A program made the translations under genes and the position numbers. Below are positions 28,481-40,845 of a DNA stretch of 64,000 nt, piece after piece (position 1 is the stretch's first letter; every line of letters starts with the position of its first letter). Origin of the DNA: Alcanivorax sp. 24 (GTDB lineage Bacteria > Pseudomonadota > Gammaproteobacteria > Pseudomonadales > Alcanivoracaceae); assembly GCF_004360225.1 (NCBI RefSeq), contig NZ_SNUA01000003.1, positions 1-64,000 on the forward strand, given 5' to 3'. The notes under the pieces were generated by a model. The model worked only from the letters and a program-made list of their open reading frames with translations. It made no database searches and was not told the origin of the DNA.

Positions 28481-30904
28481 TCACCATTGGTATTTGACGG
28501 TAACGGTGGCTGAGCGTTTGACCCCGTAAAAACAAGCGTAACTGCAGGTGGCGTATTTCTCATCGAACAAGTTGTCGATATTGAGGGTCACCAGCCATTG
28601 CGGTGACAGCCGGTAGCGGAGGCTGGTGTCCACCACCGTATAGCTGGGCACGGCGACGGTATTGGCAATATTGCGCGTCTCGCCGATGTGGCGGACGCCG
28701 GCGCCCACTCCAAGCCCGTAGAGGAGGCCGTCGAAGGCATAATCCGCCCACAGTGACGCCATGTTTCGTGGCACGCCATTGGTCCGGTTCCCTTTGGTGC
28801 CGCTGTTGCTTTTGGTGACCTCATTGTCGATGTAGGCATAGGAGGCGATCAGGTTCAGGCCGCTGCTCAGATTGGCCCGTGCCTCCAGCTCGAAGCCGGT
28901 GGACTCGACCTCACCTTCCTGCACGGAAAAGCCGGGATTGGCCAGATCACTGGTTACCACGTTCTCCTGCGTCAGTTTGTAGGCTGACGCGGTGATGGAG
29001 GTGAACCCGCCCTGTGGCTGATAACGCAGACCAATTTCAGTCTGTTCCCCTTCGGTGGGTTCGAACGCCTGCCCGCCGGCACTTTGGCCGGAGATCGGCT
29101 CGAATGACTCGGAGTAGCTGAGATATGGGGCGAAACCGTTGTCGAATAGATAAAGCACACCAGCACGGCCGGTAAAGGCGTGGTCGTCATAGGTGGTGGC
29201 CGATACTCCGGCCAGATGATCCTTTCCTTTACCGTCAACCTGGTCGTAACGACCACCCAGCATCACCACCCAGCGGCCGTCGATCTTGATATGTTCCTGG
29301 GCATAGATCCCCAGTTGGTTGCTGTCTTCCGTGGTATCGCTAACCGGAGAGCCGTTCAGTTGCACTGGAGAGCCGTATACCGGATCGAAGATATCCAGCG
29401 CTTCGACGGTGCCTCGGTACTGGGTACGCTTGAACTGGCTTTGTTCATAGTCCAGGCCGAGCAGTGAGGTATGCTCGACGGCTCCCCAGCTCCATTTTGC
29501 CTGCAGCTGGTTGTCCAGGGTGAAGGTGCGGTTTCTGTCGTTACGGGCGGCGGAAGTGCGGGACAACATCCGCTGCGAGGCATCCAGGGACCCCATGATG
29601 AGGTAGTTCCAATCGGTCTCGGCGTCGAAATAGAGCGCGTTCTGGCGAAAGGTGAAAGTGTCGTTGAAGCGGTGACTGAACAAATAGCCGAGGCTTTTGT
29701 TTTTGGTTTCGAATTTGTCGAAACCGGGCTCACCGATGAACCGGTCGCGGTCGATATCGCCGTTGACGTTGTGTTGCACCGTGCCTTCCAGGGGGAGCCC
29801 GTACAGATAAACGGTGTCGTTACGCTGACTGTTGGCCAGCAAGGTCAAAGAGGTATCGTCGGTGGGTTGCCAGCGCAGCGATAATTGGCCGAAATCGCGG
29901 TCATCGGGAATATGGTCGGTCATGGTGTCGCCGCGGCGCAGCAAGCCGGTCACGCGATACGACAGGCGCCCATCCTCGGTGAGCGCGCCGGTGAAATCAC
30001 CGGCCAGTTGTTTGCGGTCAAAACGGCCTCCTTGCACCTTCAGTTCCCGCGAAGTCTTGGTCCGCGGCAGCTTGCTGACCATGTTGACTATCCCGCCGGG
30101 GGCCGCATTGCCATACAGTACGGAGGCCGGGCCCTTGAGAACTTCAATACGCTCCATGGCGTAGGGTTCCGAGACACCGCTAAAAGTGTTGCGCGGTAAT
30201 TTGCTGCCATTGAGGTACATCGGCTCGGAGCCGGTGACATTGAAGCCGCGGATGATCAAACCATCGCTGATCAGGTTGTCGCTACCCATGGGGACCACGC
30301 CGGGGGTATACAGCAGCGCCTGGTGCAGGGATTCCGCATCCTGGATTTCGATTTGATCCGCCGTCACCACGGAGACGCTCTGTGGCGTCTCGATTAGAGG
30401 AATATCCATCTTGGTGGCGGTGATACTGCGTCTTGCGGCGTAGCCCGCCACCGGGCCATAGGCTGACTCTTCGCCGGCTCCGGCATCCACCCGGATCGGT
30501 GAAAGGGTAACCGGATCCGATGGGAGCCGGCGCAGGGAGTAGCTGCCTTCCCCTTCTGGTTGCAGCGCATATCCGCTGCCGGACAGCAGCGCCTGGAAGC
30601 CCTCACGCGCGGTATAGGAGCCTTGCAGGCCGTCACTGCGGATACCGAACAACACTCGCGGATCAAAGGACAAAGGAACCTGGGCCTGGGCGGCGAATTG
30701 GGCCAGCACATCGCTCAACTTGCCGGCGGCAATGGAGAAGTGTTGCCGCGCTGTGTTTTGCTGGGCGAAGGCCGTGGCAGGTGTCAGGGTGATGGCCGCG
30801 CCGATACCGGCGAGCGAGCAGGTCATGGCCAGAGCCAGTGCCGCTGATTTGTTATTGACGCTGATCCGCGCCTGGCCCGGCCGTGGGCCGTTATATACTG
30901 TCAT
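28481..30904 (-). CDS. TonB-dependent siderophore receptor with STN signalling domain
   Basis: An 807-residue outer-membrane transducer of the FpvA/FecA type. The signal peptide ends about ATAFAQQ (residue 48). Next is the STN domain (FSIAAGKLSDVLAQFAAQA, then GYALQPEGEGSYSLRR; about 55-107), which contacts FecR. The plug follows (ETPQSVSVVTADQIEIQD, with RIEVLKGPASVLYGNAAPGGIVNMVSK split across positions 240-270). A beta-barrel ends in VTVKYQW. Presence of STN with fecI and fecR just upstream shows ligand-sensing signalling. The substrate is a ferric siderophore, identity unknown. Confidence 0.9.
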   Translation of the reverse strand: MTVYNGPRPGQARISVNNKSAALALAMTCSLAGIGAAITLTPATAFAQQNTARQHFSIAAGKLSDVLAQFAAQAQVPLSFDPRVLFGIRSDGLQGSYTAREGFQALLSGSGYALQPEGEGSYSLRRLPSDPVTLSPIRVDAGAGEESAYGPVAGYAARRSITATKMDIPLIETPQSVSVVTADQIEIQDAESLHQALLYTPGVVPMGSDNLISDGLIIRGFNVTGSEPMYLNGSKLPRNTFSGVSEPYAMERIEVLKGPASVLYGNAAPGGIVNMVSKLPRTKTSRELKVQGGRFDRKQLAGDFTGALTEDGRLSYRVTGLLRRGDTMTDHIPDDRDFGQLSLRWQPTDDTSLTLLANSQRNDTVYLYGLPLEGTVQHNVNGDIDRDRFIGEPGFDKFETKNKSLGYLFSHRFNDTFTFRQNALYFDAETDWNYLIMGSLDASQRMLSRTSAARNDRNRTFTLDNQLQAKWSWGAVEHTSLLGLDYEQSQFKRTQYRGTVEALDIFDPVYGSPVQLNGSPVSDTTEDSNQLGIYAQEHIKIDGRWVVMLGGRYDQVDGKGKDHLAGVSATTYDDHAFTGRAGVLYLFDNGFAPYLSYSESFEPISGQSAGGQAFEPTEGEQTEIGLRYQPQGGFTSITASAYKLTQENVVTSDLANPGFSVQEGEVESTGFELEARANLSSGLNLIASYAYIDNEVTKSNSGTKGNRTNGVPRNMASLWADYAFDGLLYGLGVGAGVRHIGETRNIANTVAVPSYTVVDTSLRYRLSPQWLVTLNIDNLFDEKYATCSYACFYGVKRSATVTVKYQW

Positions 30905-31054
30905 GGAGGTCGTTCCCGTTGATGTCTGGTGTGGTCGGACAAGGTCTTTCCCGGGAGGTGAACGGCCCGGAAAACGCCTTTCTATCCACTACACCGAACG
31001 AGAACGGAAAAAGGATCAGTTGTTTGGCCAATGATGGGAACACCCCCTTCACGG

Positions 31055-32041
31055 TCATCGTTTTCGCAACGTGATCCACCATGGGGATACCCGGCTGATC
31101 TCCACGGGCAGGGTCTTGCGCAGCAGGTCGAGGCTGGCATCGGTATTATTGAGCGGGAACGCGCCTGATACCCGGATATCGCTGATTTCGGGATCGCAGC
31201 GCAGAATACCGTTGCGATAGCGGCCGATCTCTTCCACCCAGGTGCGCAAGGGCATATCCCTGGCCAGCAACATGCCCTTTTCCCAGAGCAGGGCATCGTC
31301 GGCAACCGGTTTAGAAGGTCGTATCCGCGACCCGCTGAACAGGCGCTGTTGACCGGCGGGAACAATGACCTTGTCGGCATGGATCGGGCTGATTTCCACC
31401 GCGCCTTCGAAAACCGACAGGAGGGTTTCACCCTCAAGCTGGCGTACGGCGAAGCGTGTGCCCAGCGCCCGCAACCGGCCCTGTGGAGTATCGACCACGA
31501 GGGGGCGCGCATGGGGCGCGGGATCCTTGCTGGTAGTCAACAGAATTTCGCCGGCCCTCAGGGTCAGCCGTCGCTCCCGTTCGGAAAAGTCCAAGTCCAC
31601 GGCGGTGGCGGTGTTCATCACCAGATGGGTGCCGTCCGCCAGATCCAGAGTCCGTTGCTCCCCGGTATGGGTGTACAGATCCGCCTGCCAGCTGTACCAG
31701 GGCAGGTAACGGTAGCTGACCCAGGCCGTGGGTGTGGCCAACAGCAGCAGGGCAAGGGTTTTCATGGCCCGTCGCCGGTCCGTGTTTTCCAGTCGTGACA
31801 GCGTCCGGCGGGCCGCCGGGCCGGCTGCCTGATGGGACGCCTGGTGGAAAGTGTCGAGCACCGACTCCGCCCGTTGCCAAGCCGCTTGGTGCATGGCGCC
31901 CTGGTTTTTCCAGCGCTCCAGGTTTTGTCTGTCGGCCGGCGTGGCGTCCCCGGATTGGAGCAGGAGCAGCCAGTCCGCGGCCTCTTCGAGGATGGCGGGA
32001 TCAATAGGGGGCGAAGACGTCGGAGACGGGCCGGTCGGCAT
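31055..32041 (-). CDS. FecR-family anti-sigma/signal-transduction protein
   Basis: A 328-residue single-pass inner-membrane protein. The N-terminal cytoplasmic part has the DUF4880-like helix (ILEEAADWLLLLQSGDATPADR) and the Trp-rich sigma-binding region to about residue 75. The transmembrane helix is about 93-112 (KTLALLLLATPTAWVSYRY). The periplasmic FecR domain follows (GEQRTLDLADGTHLVMNTAT, DTPQGRLRALGTRFAV), then a C-terminal STN-like segment that would touch the receptor. It lies 11 bases after fecI and 150 bases before the receptor gene, the standard order. Confidence 0.9.
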   Translation of the reverse strand: MPTGPSPTSSPPIDPAILEEAADWLLLLQSGDATPADRQNLERWKNQGAMHQAAWQRAESVLDTFHQASHQAAGPAARRTLSRLENTDRRRAMKTLALLLLATPTAWVSYRYLPWYSWQADLYTHTGEQRTLDLADGTHLVMNTATAVDLDFSERERRLTLRAGEILLTTSKDPAPHARPLVVDTPQGRLRALGTRFAVRQLEGETLLSVFEGAVEISPIHADKVIVPAGQQRLFSGSRIRPSKPVADDALLWEKGMLLARDMPLRTWVEEIGRYRNGILRCDPEISDIRVSGAFPLNNTDASLDLLRKTLPVEISRVSPWWITLRKR

Positions 32042-32052
32042 CGGGAACGGCT

Positions 32053-32562
32053 CTAGTCCAGGCTCAGACAGGCCAGAAAAGCCTTGCGCATGTGGCGTTT
32101 GACGGTGGGCAGCGAAACCGCCATCCGCTCGGCGATGTCCTGGTATTTCAGGCCGTCGAGCTGGGATAAAAGGAAAATCCGGCGGGTGAGCGCCGGCAGG
32201 TCGCGCAACATGGTATCGATTCGATAAAGCGCTTCCAGGATCAGCCAGCGGGTTTCTGGCGATGGCGCTTCGCAGGCCGGCAAATGAGCAATGGAATCCA
32301 GGTAGGCCTGTTCCACATCCCGCCGGCGCCAGTGGTCGATGACCAGGCAGCGGGCAATGTGGGTCAGCAAAGCACGGGGTTCATCGCCAAGCCGGGAGGT
32401 ATCCCGGTGACCGCTAATCAGCCGCAGAAAGGTGTCGTGGCTGATGTCCGCCGCGTCATGATGATTGCCGAGCTTGCGCCGCAACCAACCCAGCAGCCAG
32501 CCTTGATGATCACTATAAAGGGCATGGATGTCAGCTTGTCGTGCCAATTTGGTGCCCGACAC
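32053..32562 (-). CDS. FecI-type ECF RNA polymerase sigma factor
   Basis: A 169-residue sigma-70 family member. Region 2 spans about residues 10-80 (ALYSDHQGWLLGWLRRKLGN, ADISHDTFLRLISG). Region 4 is about 110-160 (LDSIAHLP, RIFLLSQLDGLKYQDIAERMAVSLPTVKRHMRKA, helix-turn-helix). It starts with GTG after an AAGGGA-type site. It should transcribe the receptor gene when the FecR/receptor pair senses its ferric siderophore. A Fur-box-like sequence about 60 bases upstream suggests iron repression. Confidence 0.92.
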   Translation of the reverse strand: MSGTKLARQADIHALYSDHQGWLLGWLRRKLGNHHDAADISHDTFLRLISGHRDTSRLGDEPRALLTHIARCLVIDHWRRRDVEQAYLDSIAHLPACEAPSPETRWLILEALYRIDTMLRDLPALTRRIFLLSQLDGLKYQDIAERMAVSLPTVKRHMRKAFLACLSLD

Positions 32563-32617
32563 AGTAGGTCCCTTGGTAGCCAGAATGTGTAGCCAGAGAG
32601 GGCGAAAGGTCGCCCAT

Positions 32618-32640
32618 AAATGATAATGGTTCGCATTTTA
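32618..32640. promoter_or_regulatory. Fur-box-like site upstream of fecI
   Basis: AAATGATAATGGTTCGCATTTT resembles the Fur consensus of alternating GATAAT/ATTATC hexamers (clear TGATAATGG half, weaker right half). It sits 56 to 78 bases ahead of the sigma-factor start. Confidence 0.6.
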
Positions 32641-32725
32641 TGAGATATGGGGCGACGAACGCAAATACAGCCGTGTTCGTGGGGAGCTGCCCGGGCGGCG
32701 CTCCGCTTGGCAGTGATATCCGGGT

Positions 32726-33448
32726 TTATGAATCGCGATCCCGGCCAGCAAGCTCGTTCCAGGTCAACGGAGCCGGTGGCCATGACTGGGGTTCGGTATT
32801 GGTGATCAAAGTGCGCAAGGCATGTTGAAATGCCTGTCGCGGCATCAACACCGCGCCCAACCGCATCAGGTGAGGATTTTCCACCTGGGCGTCCAGCAAC
32901 TGGATGCCGAGCTCCGGTGCCAGTGCCCACAACGCCGCCAGCGCGCATTTGGAACCGTTATCGCGGCGGGAAAACATGGATTCGCCGAAGAATACGCTGC
33001 CCAACTGAATGCCGTAGATGCCGCCGGCCATGCCGCTGTTGTCGTGCACTGTCACGCAGTGGGCATGGCCGAGATGGTGCAGGCGCAGATAGGCGTCACG
33101 CATGTCACGGGTGATCCAGGTGCCGTCCTGGCCGGGGCGGGGCGCGGCACAGGCGTCGAGCACGTCGGCGAAATTCTGGTCCAGACGGATTTCCGGATTC
33201 CAGCCGCGCAGGGTGCGCCGGGTGCGGCGGCTCAGGTGCAGATCGCCGGGGCGAAATACGCAGCGCGGAGCCGGTGACCACCACAGTATCGGCTGAGTGT
33301 CGTCGTACCAGGGAAAGATGCCTTGACGATAGGCGCGAAGCAGAGTGGAGGGGGAGAGGTCGCCGCCGGCGGCGAGCAGCCCGTTGGGCTCCTCAAGGGC
33401 CTCTTCCACGGCGGGAAAGGGCCCCCCGGCGGGCAACCAGGGGATCAT
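32726..33448 (-). CDS. aat: Leucyl/phenylalanyl-tRNA--protein transferase
   Basis: A 240-residue enzyme that adds Leu or Phe to N-terminal Lys or Arg, producing ClpS ligands. Typical blocks are NGLLAAGGDLSPSTLLRAYRQGIFPWY, ILWWSPAPRCVF, GTWITRDMRDAYLRLHHLGHAHCVTV and GSVFFGESMFSRRDNGSKCAL. It follows trxB by six bases on the same strand. The C-terminal tail has about ten more residues than E. coli Aat. Confidence 0.96.
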   Translation of the reverse strand: MIPWLPAGGPFPAVEEALEEPNGLLAAGGDLSPSTLLRAYRQGIFPWYDDTQPILWWSPAPRCVFRPGDLHLSRRTRRTLRGWNPEIRLDQNFADVLDACAAPRPGQDGTWITRDMRDAYLRLHHLGHAHCVTVHDNSGMAGGIYGIQLGSVFFGESMFSRRDNGSKCALAALWALAPELGIQLLDAQVENPHLMRLGAVLMPRQAFQHALRTLITNTEPQSWPPAPLTWNELAGRDRDS

Positions 33449-33454
33449 GCGCGA

Positions 33455-34754
<1,300 letters not shown>

Positions 34755-37100
34755 ATGGATTCCAAACGCAAGAGGCGAGGCGTGACAAAGGCAGCCGCCG
34801 GTAACACTCAATCCGGTTTTTCCCGCCATCTCAAACGGGGTTTGGTGGAAGGCATGGTCATCGCCCTGATCGCCCTGTCGCTGTATCTGCTCCTGGCATT
34901 GATCAGCTACGACAGCCGCGACCCGGGATGGTCCTATGTGGGGCACGTGGACAGCGTGCGCAATGCCGGCGGCCGCGCCGGCGCTTTCTGTGCCGACCTG
35001 CTGTTGGGGCTGTTCGGGCTGATGGCCTATCTGTTTCCGGTACTGGTGGGGTTCTGGGCGTTCAAGGTCCTGCGTGAGCGCCACGCCGGCCTGCCCGGAA
35101 GCTGGCCCATGTTCAGTCTGCGCCTGGTGGGTTTCGTGCTGACCATGATCGGTGGCACGGCGCTGGCTTATATGCATTTCGCCACTGGCGGCCTGCCGGA
35201 AGACGCCGGCGGGATTCTGGGCCAGGTGGTCGGCGGCAGCGCCCTGGACGCCTTCAATGCCCTTGGCGGCACCCTGGTGATGGTGGCGCTGTTTCTGATC
35301 GGCATCACCGTATTCACCGATCTGTCCTGGATCGCCCTGGCCGAGCGCCTGGGAGAGCTGGTGGTCAGCATCGGCCAGAAGGTGCCGGCCTGGTTCGAAC
35401 AGCGCCGGGAGCGGCGAGAGGAACGCAAGGCCGCTCAGGCAGCCCGCGAGCAACGCGCCCGGGTGATCACCGAGGCCAACAAGAAGAAGGAAAACCGCAC
35501 GCCGCCGAAGATCGCCCAACCGGCCAAGCCGGTGGAGAAAAGCGTGCGGGTACAAAAGGAAAAGCAGCAGAAACTATTTACCGCCGAGGTTTCCGGAGAG
35601 TTGCCGCAGGTGTCCTTGTTGGATCAGGTGGACGAGGACGGCAAGGGCGGTTATTCCGAGGAAGCGCTGGACGCCATGTCGCGTCTGCTGGAAATCAAGC
35701 TCAAGGATTTCAACGTCGATGCCGAGGTGGTGGCGGTGCAGCCCGGACCGGTGATCACCCGCTTCGAGATCCAGCCGGCCCCGGGCATCAAGGTGTCCAA
35801 GATCACCAACCTGGCCAAGGATCTGGCCCGCTCCCTGGCGGTGATCAGTGTGCGAGTGGTGGAAGTGATCCCCGGCAAGACCACGGTGGGCATCGAGATC
35901 CCCAATGAGCAGCGGGAGATGATCCGATTCACCGAGGTGGTGGGGTCGAGGATGTTCGACGACGCCAGTTCGCCGCTGACCATGGCGCTGGGCAAGGACA
36001 TCTCCGGCAATCCGGTGATGGCGGATCTGGCCAAGATGCCGCACTTGCTGGTGGCCGGTACCACCGGTTCCGGTAAGTCGGTGGGCGTCAACGCGATGCT
36101 GTTGTCCATGCTGTTCAAATCCAGCCCGGAAGATGTGCGCCTGATCCTGATCGACCCGAAGATGCTGGAACTGGCGGTGTACGACGGCATTCCCCATCTG
36201 CTCACCCCGGTCGTCACCGACATGAAGGAAGCCGCCGGCGCGTTGCGCTGGGGGGTCGGTGAAATGGAGCGCCGCTACCGGCTGATGGCGGCCATGGGCG
36301 TGCGTAATATCTCCGGCTATAACCGCAAGGTGGAGGACGCCAGGAAATCCGGCGAACCGCTCAAGGATCCGTTGTGGAAACCCAACGACCCGATGGATCT
36401 GGAGGAAGAACCGCCGCTGGCGGAAAAGCTGCCGTACATCGTTATTGTCATTGATGAATTCGCCGACATGATGATGATCGTCGGCAAGAAAGTGGAAGAA
36501 CTGATCGCCCGTATCGCGCAGAAGGCGAGGGCCGCCGGTATCCACTTGATTCTGGCCACGCAACGGCCGTCGGTGGACGTGATCACCGGCCTGATCAAGG
36601 CCAATGTGCCGTCCCGCATCGGTTTCCAGGTATCCTCGAAAATCGATTCCCGCACGGTGCTGGACCAGGGCGGGGCGGAGCAGCTGCTCGGCCACGGTGA
36701 CATGCTCTATTTGCCCGGCGGCAAAAGCGTGCCGGAACGGGTGCACGGTGCCTTTGTCTCAGATGAGGAAGTGCACCGGGTCTGCGACGACTGGCGCAAG
36801 CGCGGCGAACCGAACTATCTCGAAGAGATTCTGGACGGCGGCTCGGACCTGAACGCGCCGATGCCTGGCATGGAAATGGCCGGCGGTGGTGATGATGAGA
36901 GCGATCCGCTCTACGACGAAGCGGTGGCCTATGTGACACAGTCACGGCGGGCTTCCATTTCCTCGGTGCAGCGGAAACTGAAGATCGGCTATAACCGCGC
37001 CGCCAATCTGGTTGAAGCCATGGAGATGGCCGGCGTGGTTTCCGAAGCCGGACACAACGGACAACGTGAGGTGCTGGCGCCACCACCGCCGGACGCCTGA
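34755..37100 (+). CDS. ftsK: DNA translocase FtsK
   Basis: A 781-residue divisome translocase; start MDSKRKRRG chosen because about 30 residues before the first helix is normal (an ATG 39 bases upstream is possible). Four membrane helices occupy about residues 35-190, followed by a short basic/Ala-rich linker ([14 protein letters not shown]). The motor has Walker [13 protein letters not shown] (about 433), Walker [15 protein letters not shown] and [17 protein letters not shown]. The C-terminal gamma winged helix ([23 protein letters not shown]) reads KOPS. It acts in chromosome dimer resolution at the septum. lolA follows after 12 bases. Confidence 0.96.
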   Translation: MDSKRKRRGVTKAAAGNTQSGFSRHLKRGLVEGMVIALIALSLYLLLALISYDSRDPGWSYVGHVDSVRNAGGRAGAFCADLLLGLFGLMAYLFPVLVGFWAFKVLRERHAGLPGSWPMFSLRLVGFVLTMIGGTALAYMHFATGGLPEDAGGILGQVVGGSALDAFNALGGTLVMVALFLIGITVFTDLSWIALAERLGELVVSIGQKVPAWFEQRRERREERKAAQAAREQRARVITEANKKKENRTPPKIAQPAKPVEKSVRVQKEKQQKLFTAEVSGELPQVSLLDQVDEDGKGGYSEEALDAMSRLLEIKLKDFNVDAEVVAVQPGPVITRFEIQPAPGIKVSKITNLAKDLARSLAVISVRVVEVIPGKTTVGIEIPNEQREMIRFTEVVGSRMFDDASSPLTMALGKDISGNPVMADLAKMPHLLVAGTTGSGKSVGVNAMLLSMLFKSSPEDVRLILIDPKMLELAVYDGIPHLLTPVVTDMKEAAGALRWGVGEMERRYRLMAAMGVRNISGYNRKVEDARKSGEPLKDPLWKPNDPMDLEEEPPLAEKLPYIVIVIDEFADMMMIVGKKVEELIARIAQKARAAGIHLILATQRPSVDVITGLIKANVPSRIGFQVSSKIDSRTVLDQGGAEQLLGHGDMLYLPGGKSVPERVHGAFVSDEEVHRVCDDWRKRGEPNYLEEILDGGSDLNAPMPGMEMAGGGDDESDPLYDEAVAYVTQSRRASISSVQRKLKIGYNRAANLVEAMEMAGVVSEAGHNGQREVLAPPPPDA

Positions 37101-37112
37101 GGATAACGATCA

Positions 37113-37724
37113 ATGACAAAATGGCTTGTATTGGCACTGTTGATGCCGTCCCTGGCCTGGGCTTCCGCGACCGAAACCCTGCTCGCCAAACTCAGCGGAC
37201 TGCGTAGCATGAGCGGCCAGTTCGAACAATCCATGGTGGGCTCCGATGGCGATCGCCAGCAGAATGCCAGTGGCACCATGGATGTGGCGCGGGGCAACCG
37301 GTTTTACTGGAAGACCGAAGCGCCGTTCGAGCAGCTGGCGGTTTCCGATGGTAAAACCGTATGGGTGTACGACGTGGATCTGGAGCAGGTGGTGGTTCGC
37401 CCGTTGACTCCGGACCTGGGAAACACCCCGGCACTGCTGTTCGGTGGCGATCCGCGGCGGGTAGGGCAAGCGTTCGAGATTTCCGAATTGGAAAGCACGG
37501 GCACCGAGATCACCTATCGGCTCAAGCCCAAGGGCGCTGATCCTCTGTTCGAGACCCTGGACGTGACTTTCCATGGCGACACGCCGTATTCCATGCATTT
37601 GCGCGATGCGCTCGGCCAGCAGACCCTGATCCGTTTTCACGATCTGACCCTGAACCGGTCGTTGCCGGCGGAGCGATTTTCCTTCACCCCGCCGGAAGGC
37701 ACCGACATTATCCGTCAGGAGTGA
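37113..37724 (+). CDS. lolA: Outer-membrane lipoprotein carrier protein LolA
   Basis: A 203-residue periplasmic chaperone with signal peptide MTKWLVLALLMPSLAWA. It shows the family features LSGLRSMSGQFEQSMVG, GTMDVARGNRFYWKTEAPFEQLAVSDGKTVWVYD and FHDLTLNRSLPAERFSFTPPEGTDII. It ferries lipoproteins from LolCDE to LolB. It lies in the conserved ftsK-lolA-rarA block. Confidence 0.95.
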   Translation: MTKWLVLALLMPSLAWASATETLLAKLSGLRSMSGQFEQSMVGSDGDRQQNASGTMDVARGNRFYWKTEAPFEQLAVSDGKTVWVYDVDLEQVVVRPLTPDLGNTPALLFGGDPRRVGQAFEISELESTGTEITYRLKPKGADPLFETLDVTFHGDTPYSMHLRDALGQQTLIRFHDLTLNRSLPAERFSFTPPEGTDIIRQE

Positions 37725-37752
37725 ATCATGAGCGGGCGTGGTGGCGCGCACC

Positions 37753-39084
37753 ATGAATGATCTGTTCGCCGATCAAACCCGCGGCGCCGCCCAGCCATTG
37801 GCGGCGCGGTTGCGGCCCTTGTCGCTGGGCGATTATGTCGGGCAGTCCCATCTGATCGGCCCCGGCAAGCCCCTGCGTCAGGCGGTGGAACGCGGGCAAC
37901 TGCATTCCATGATCCTGTGGGGCCCGCCGGGCACCGGCAAAACCACGCTGGCGCTGATCCTCGCCGGCGCGGTGGACGCGGAATTCATCACCCTGTCGGC
38001 GGTATTGTCCGGCGTGAAGGACATCCGCGCGGCGGTGGAGCAAGCCAAGGCGCGGTTGGGGCAGGGGCGCCGCACGGTGTTGTTCGTGGATGAAGTGCAC
38101 CGTTTCAACAAGGCGCAGCAGGACGCCTTTCTGCCGCACGTGGAAGACGGCACGGTGATCTTCATCGGTGCCACCACCGAGAACCCTTCCTTTGAGCTCA
38201 ACAACGCCTTGCTGTCCCGGGCCCGGGTTTATCGCCTGCGCAGCCTGGAGCGCCAGGATCTGTCCGGGCTTTTGGATCGGGCCCTGCGTCAACCGGATCT
38301 TAGCGCCATGGTGCTGGAAGATGACGCCCGCGATCTGTTGCTGGACTATGCCGATGGCGATGCGCGGCGGCTGCTCAATATGCTGGAAGTGGCCCTGGAC
38401 CTGGCGGACGGGGATCAGCCGCGCGTCGACCGGCCGTTGATGCAGGAAGTGCTGCGTGATGCGGTGCGCCGCTTCGACAAAGGCGGTGATCTGTTCTATG
38501 ACCAGATCAGCGCCTTGCACAAGTCCGTGCGGGGGTCCGATCCGGACGCGGCTCTGTACTGGTTCGCGCGCATGCTCGACGGCGGCTGTGATCCGCTCTA
38601 CGTGGCGCGGCGTGTGGTGCGCATGGCCAGTGAGGACATCGGCAACGCCGACCCCAGGGCGCTGACGCTGGCGCTGAACGCCTGGGAGGTGCAGGAGCGT
38701 CTTGGCAGCCCGGAGGGCGAACTGACTATCGCCCAGGCCATCGTTTTTCTAGCTGTGGCGCCGAAGAGCAATGCTGTCTACAACGCCTATAACACAGCCC
38801 GGCGATTCGTCGCGGAGCACCCCAGCAATGAGGTGCCGCTGCATCTGCGTAACGCGCCGACCAAATTGATGAAGGCGGAAGGCTACGGCGCCGAGTATCA
38901 CTACGCCCACGATCACCCCGACGCTTTCGTGGACGGCGAGAACTATTTTCCTCCGTCCCTGGGCGACACCCGCTTTTACCAACCGGTGGAACGTGGTCTG
39001 GAAATCCGCATCGCCGAGAAGCTGCGCCAGCTACGGCGCCGAAACCACGACAGCCAGTGGCAACGTTACGGGGATGAGCAATGA
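37753..39084 (+). CDS. rarA: Replication-associated recombination protein RarA (MgsA)
   Basis: A 443-residue AAA+ ATPase related to clamp loaders. The start MNDLFADQTRGAAQPLAARLRP is preferred to a GTG 15 bases earlier. Walker A is WGPPGTGKTTLAL, Walker B is LFVDEVHRFNKAQQD, sensor 1 is IGATTENPSFELN, and the tetramerisation part includes DPDAALYWFARMLDGG and RMASEDIGNADPRAL. It acts at stalled replication forks. It overlaps crcB by four bases. Confidence 0.95.
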   Translation: MNDLFADQTRGAAQPLAARLRPLSLGDYVGQSHLIGPGKPLRQAVERGQLHSMILWGPPGTGKTTLALILAGAVDAEFITLSAVLSGVKDIRAAVEQAKARLGQGRRTVLFVDEVHRFNKAQQDAFLPHVEDGTVIFIGATTENPSFELNNALLSRARVYRLRSLERQDLSGLLDRALRQPDLSAMVLEDDARDLLLDYADGDARRLLNMLEVALDLADGDQPRVDRPLMQEVLRDAVRRFDKGGDLFYDQISALHKSVRGSDPDAALYWFARMLDGGCDPLYVARRVVRMASEDIGNADPRALTLALNAWEVQERLGSPEGELTIAQAIVFLAVAPKSNAVYNAYNTARRFVAEHPSNEVPLHLRNAPTKLMKAEGYGAEYHYAHDHPDAFVDGENYFPPSLGDTRFYQPVERGLEIRIAEKLRQLRRRNHDSQWQRYGDEQ

Positions 39085-39476
39085 ACGCACACGGTATTTT
39101 TCCCTGGCTGGCGGTGGCGCTGGGCGGATCGATGGGGGCCTGCTTGCGCTATGCCACCGCTCTCTGGATAGGTGTGCCGGCGATGCCGGCGTGGCCCTGG
39201 GCCACCTTCGCGGTGAACCTGGCCGGCAGTTTTCTGTTTGGCCTGTTGGCGGTGCTGCTGGCGAGCCTGACCACCAGTGAACTGTGGCGGCTGGCGTTGA
39301 TGACTGGCATGCTTGGCGCCCTGACCACCTTCTCGACGTTTTCCTTCGAGCTGGTCCGCCTGCTGGAAAGCCGCGGCCTGGGGTTGGCCCTGGCATACGC
39401 CGCCGTTTCGGTGGTGTCCTGCGTTTCCCTGGCTGGCCTGGGCCTGGCGCTGGGGCGTTTGTGGTTTGAATCCTGA
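39081..39476 (+). CDS. crcB: Fluoride ion channel CrcB (Fluc)
   Basis: A 131-residue, four-helix inner-membrane protein. It has GGSMGACLRYATALW in helix 1, WATFAVNLAGSFLFGLL with the pore Asn, and GMLGALTTFSTFSFE with the Phe box and polar track. It forms dual-topology dimers that export fluoride. The start overlaps the rarA stop (ATGA). No fluoride riboswitch was seen, as expected inside an operon. Confidence 0.95.
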   Translation: MNAHGIFPWLAVALGGSMGACLRYATALWIGVPAMPAWPWATFAVNLAGSFLFGLLAVLLASLTTSELWRLALMTGMLGALTTFSTFSFELVRLLESRGLGLALAYAAVSVVSCVSLAGLGLALGRLWFES

Positions 39477-39502
39477 TTTTTTTCAATCCTGACATCTTAT
39501 GA

Positions 39503-40813
<1,311 letters not shown>

Positions 40814-40845
40814 GGCGCTCCACAACACAAGGGCGCCAGCTGACG

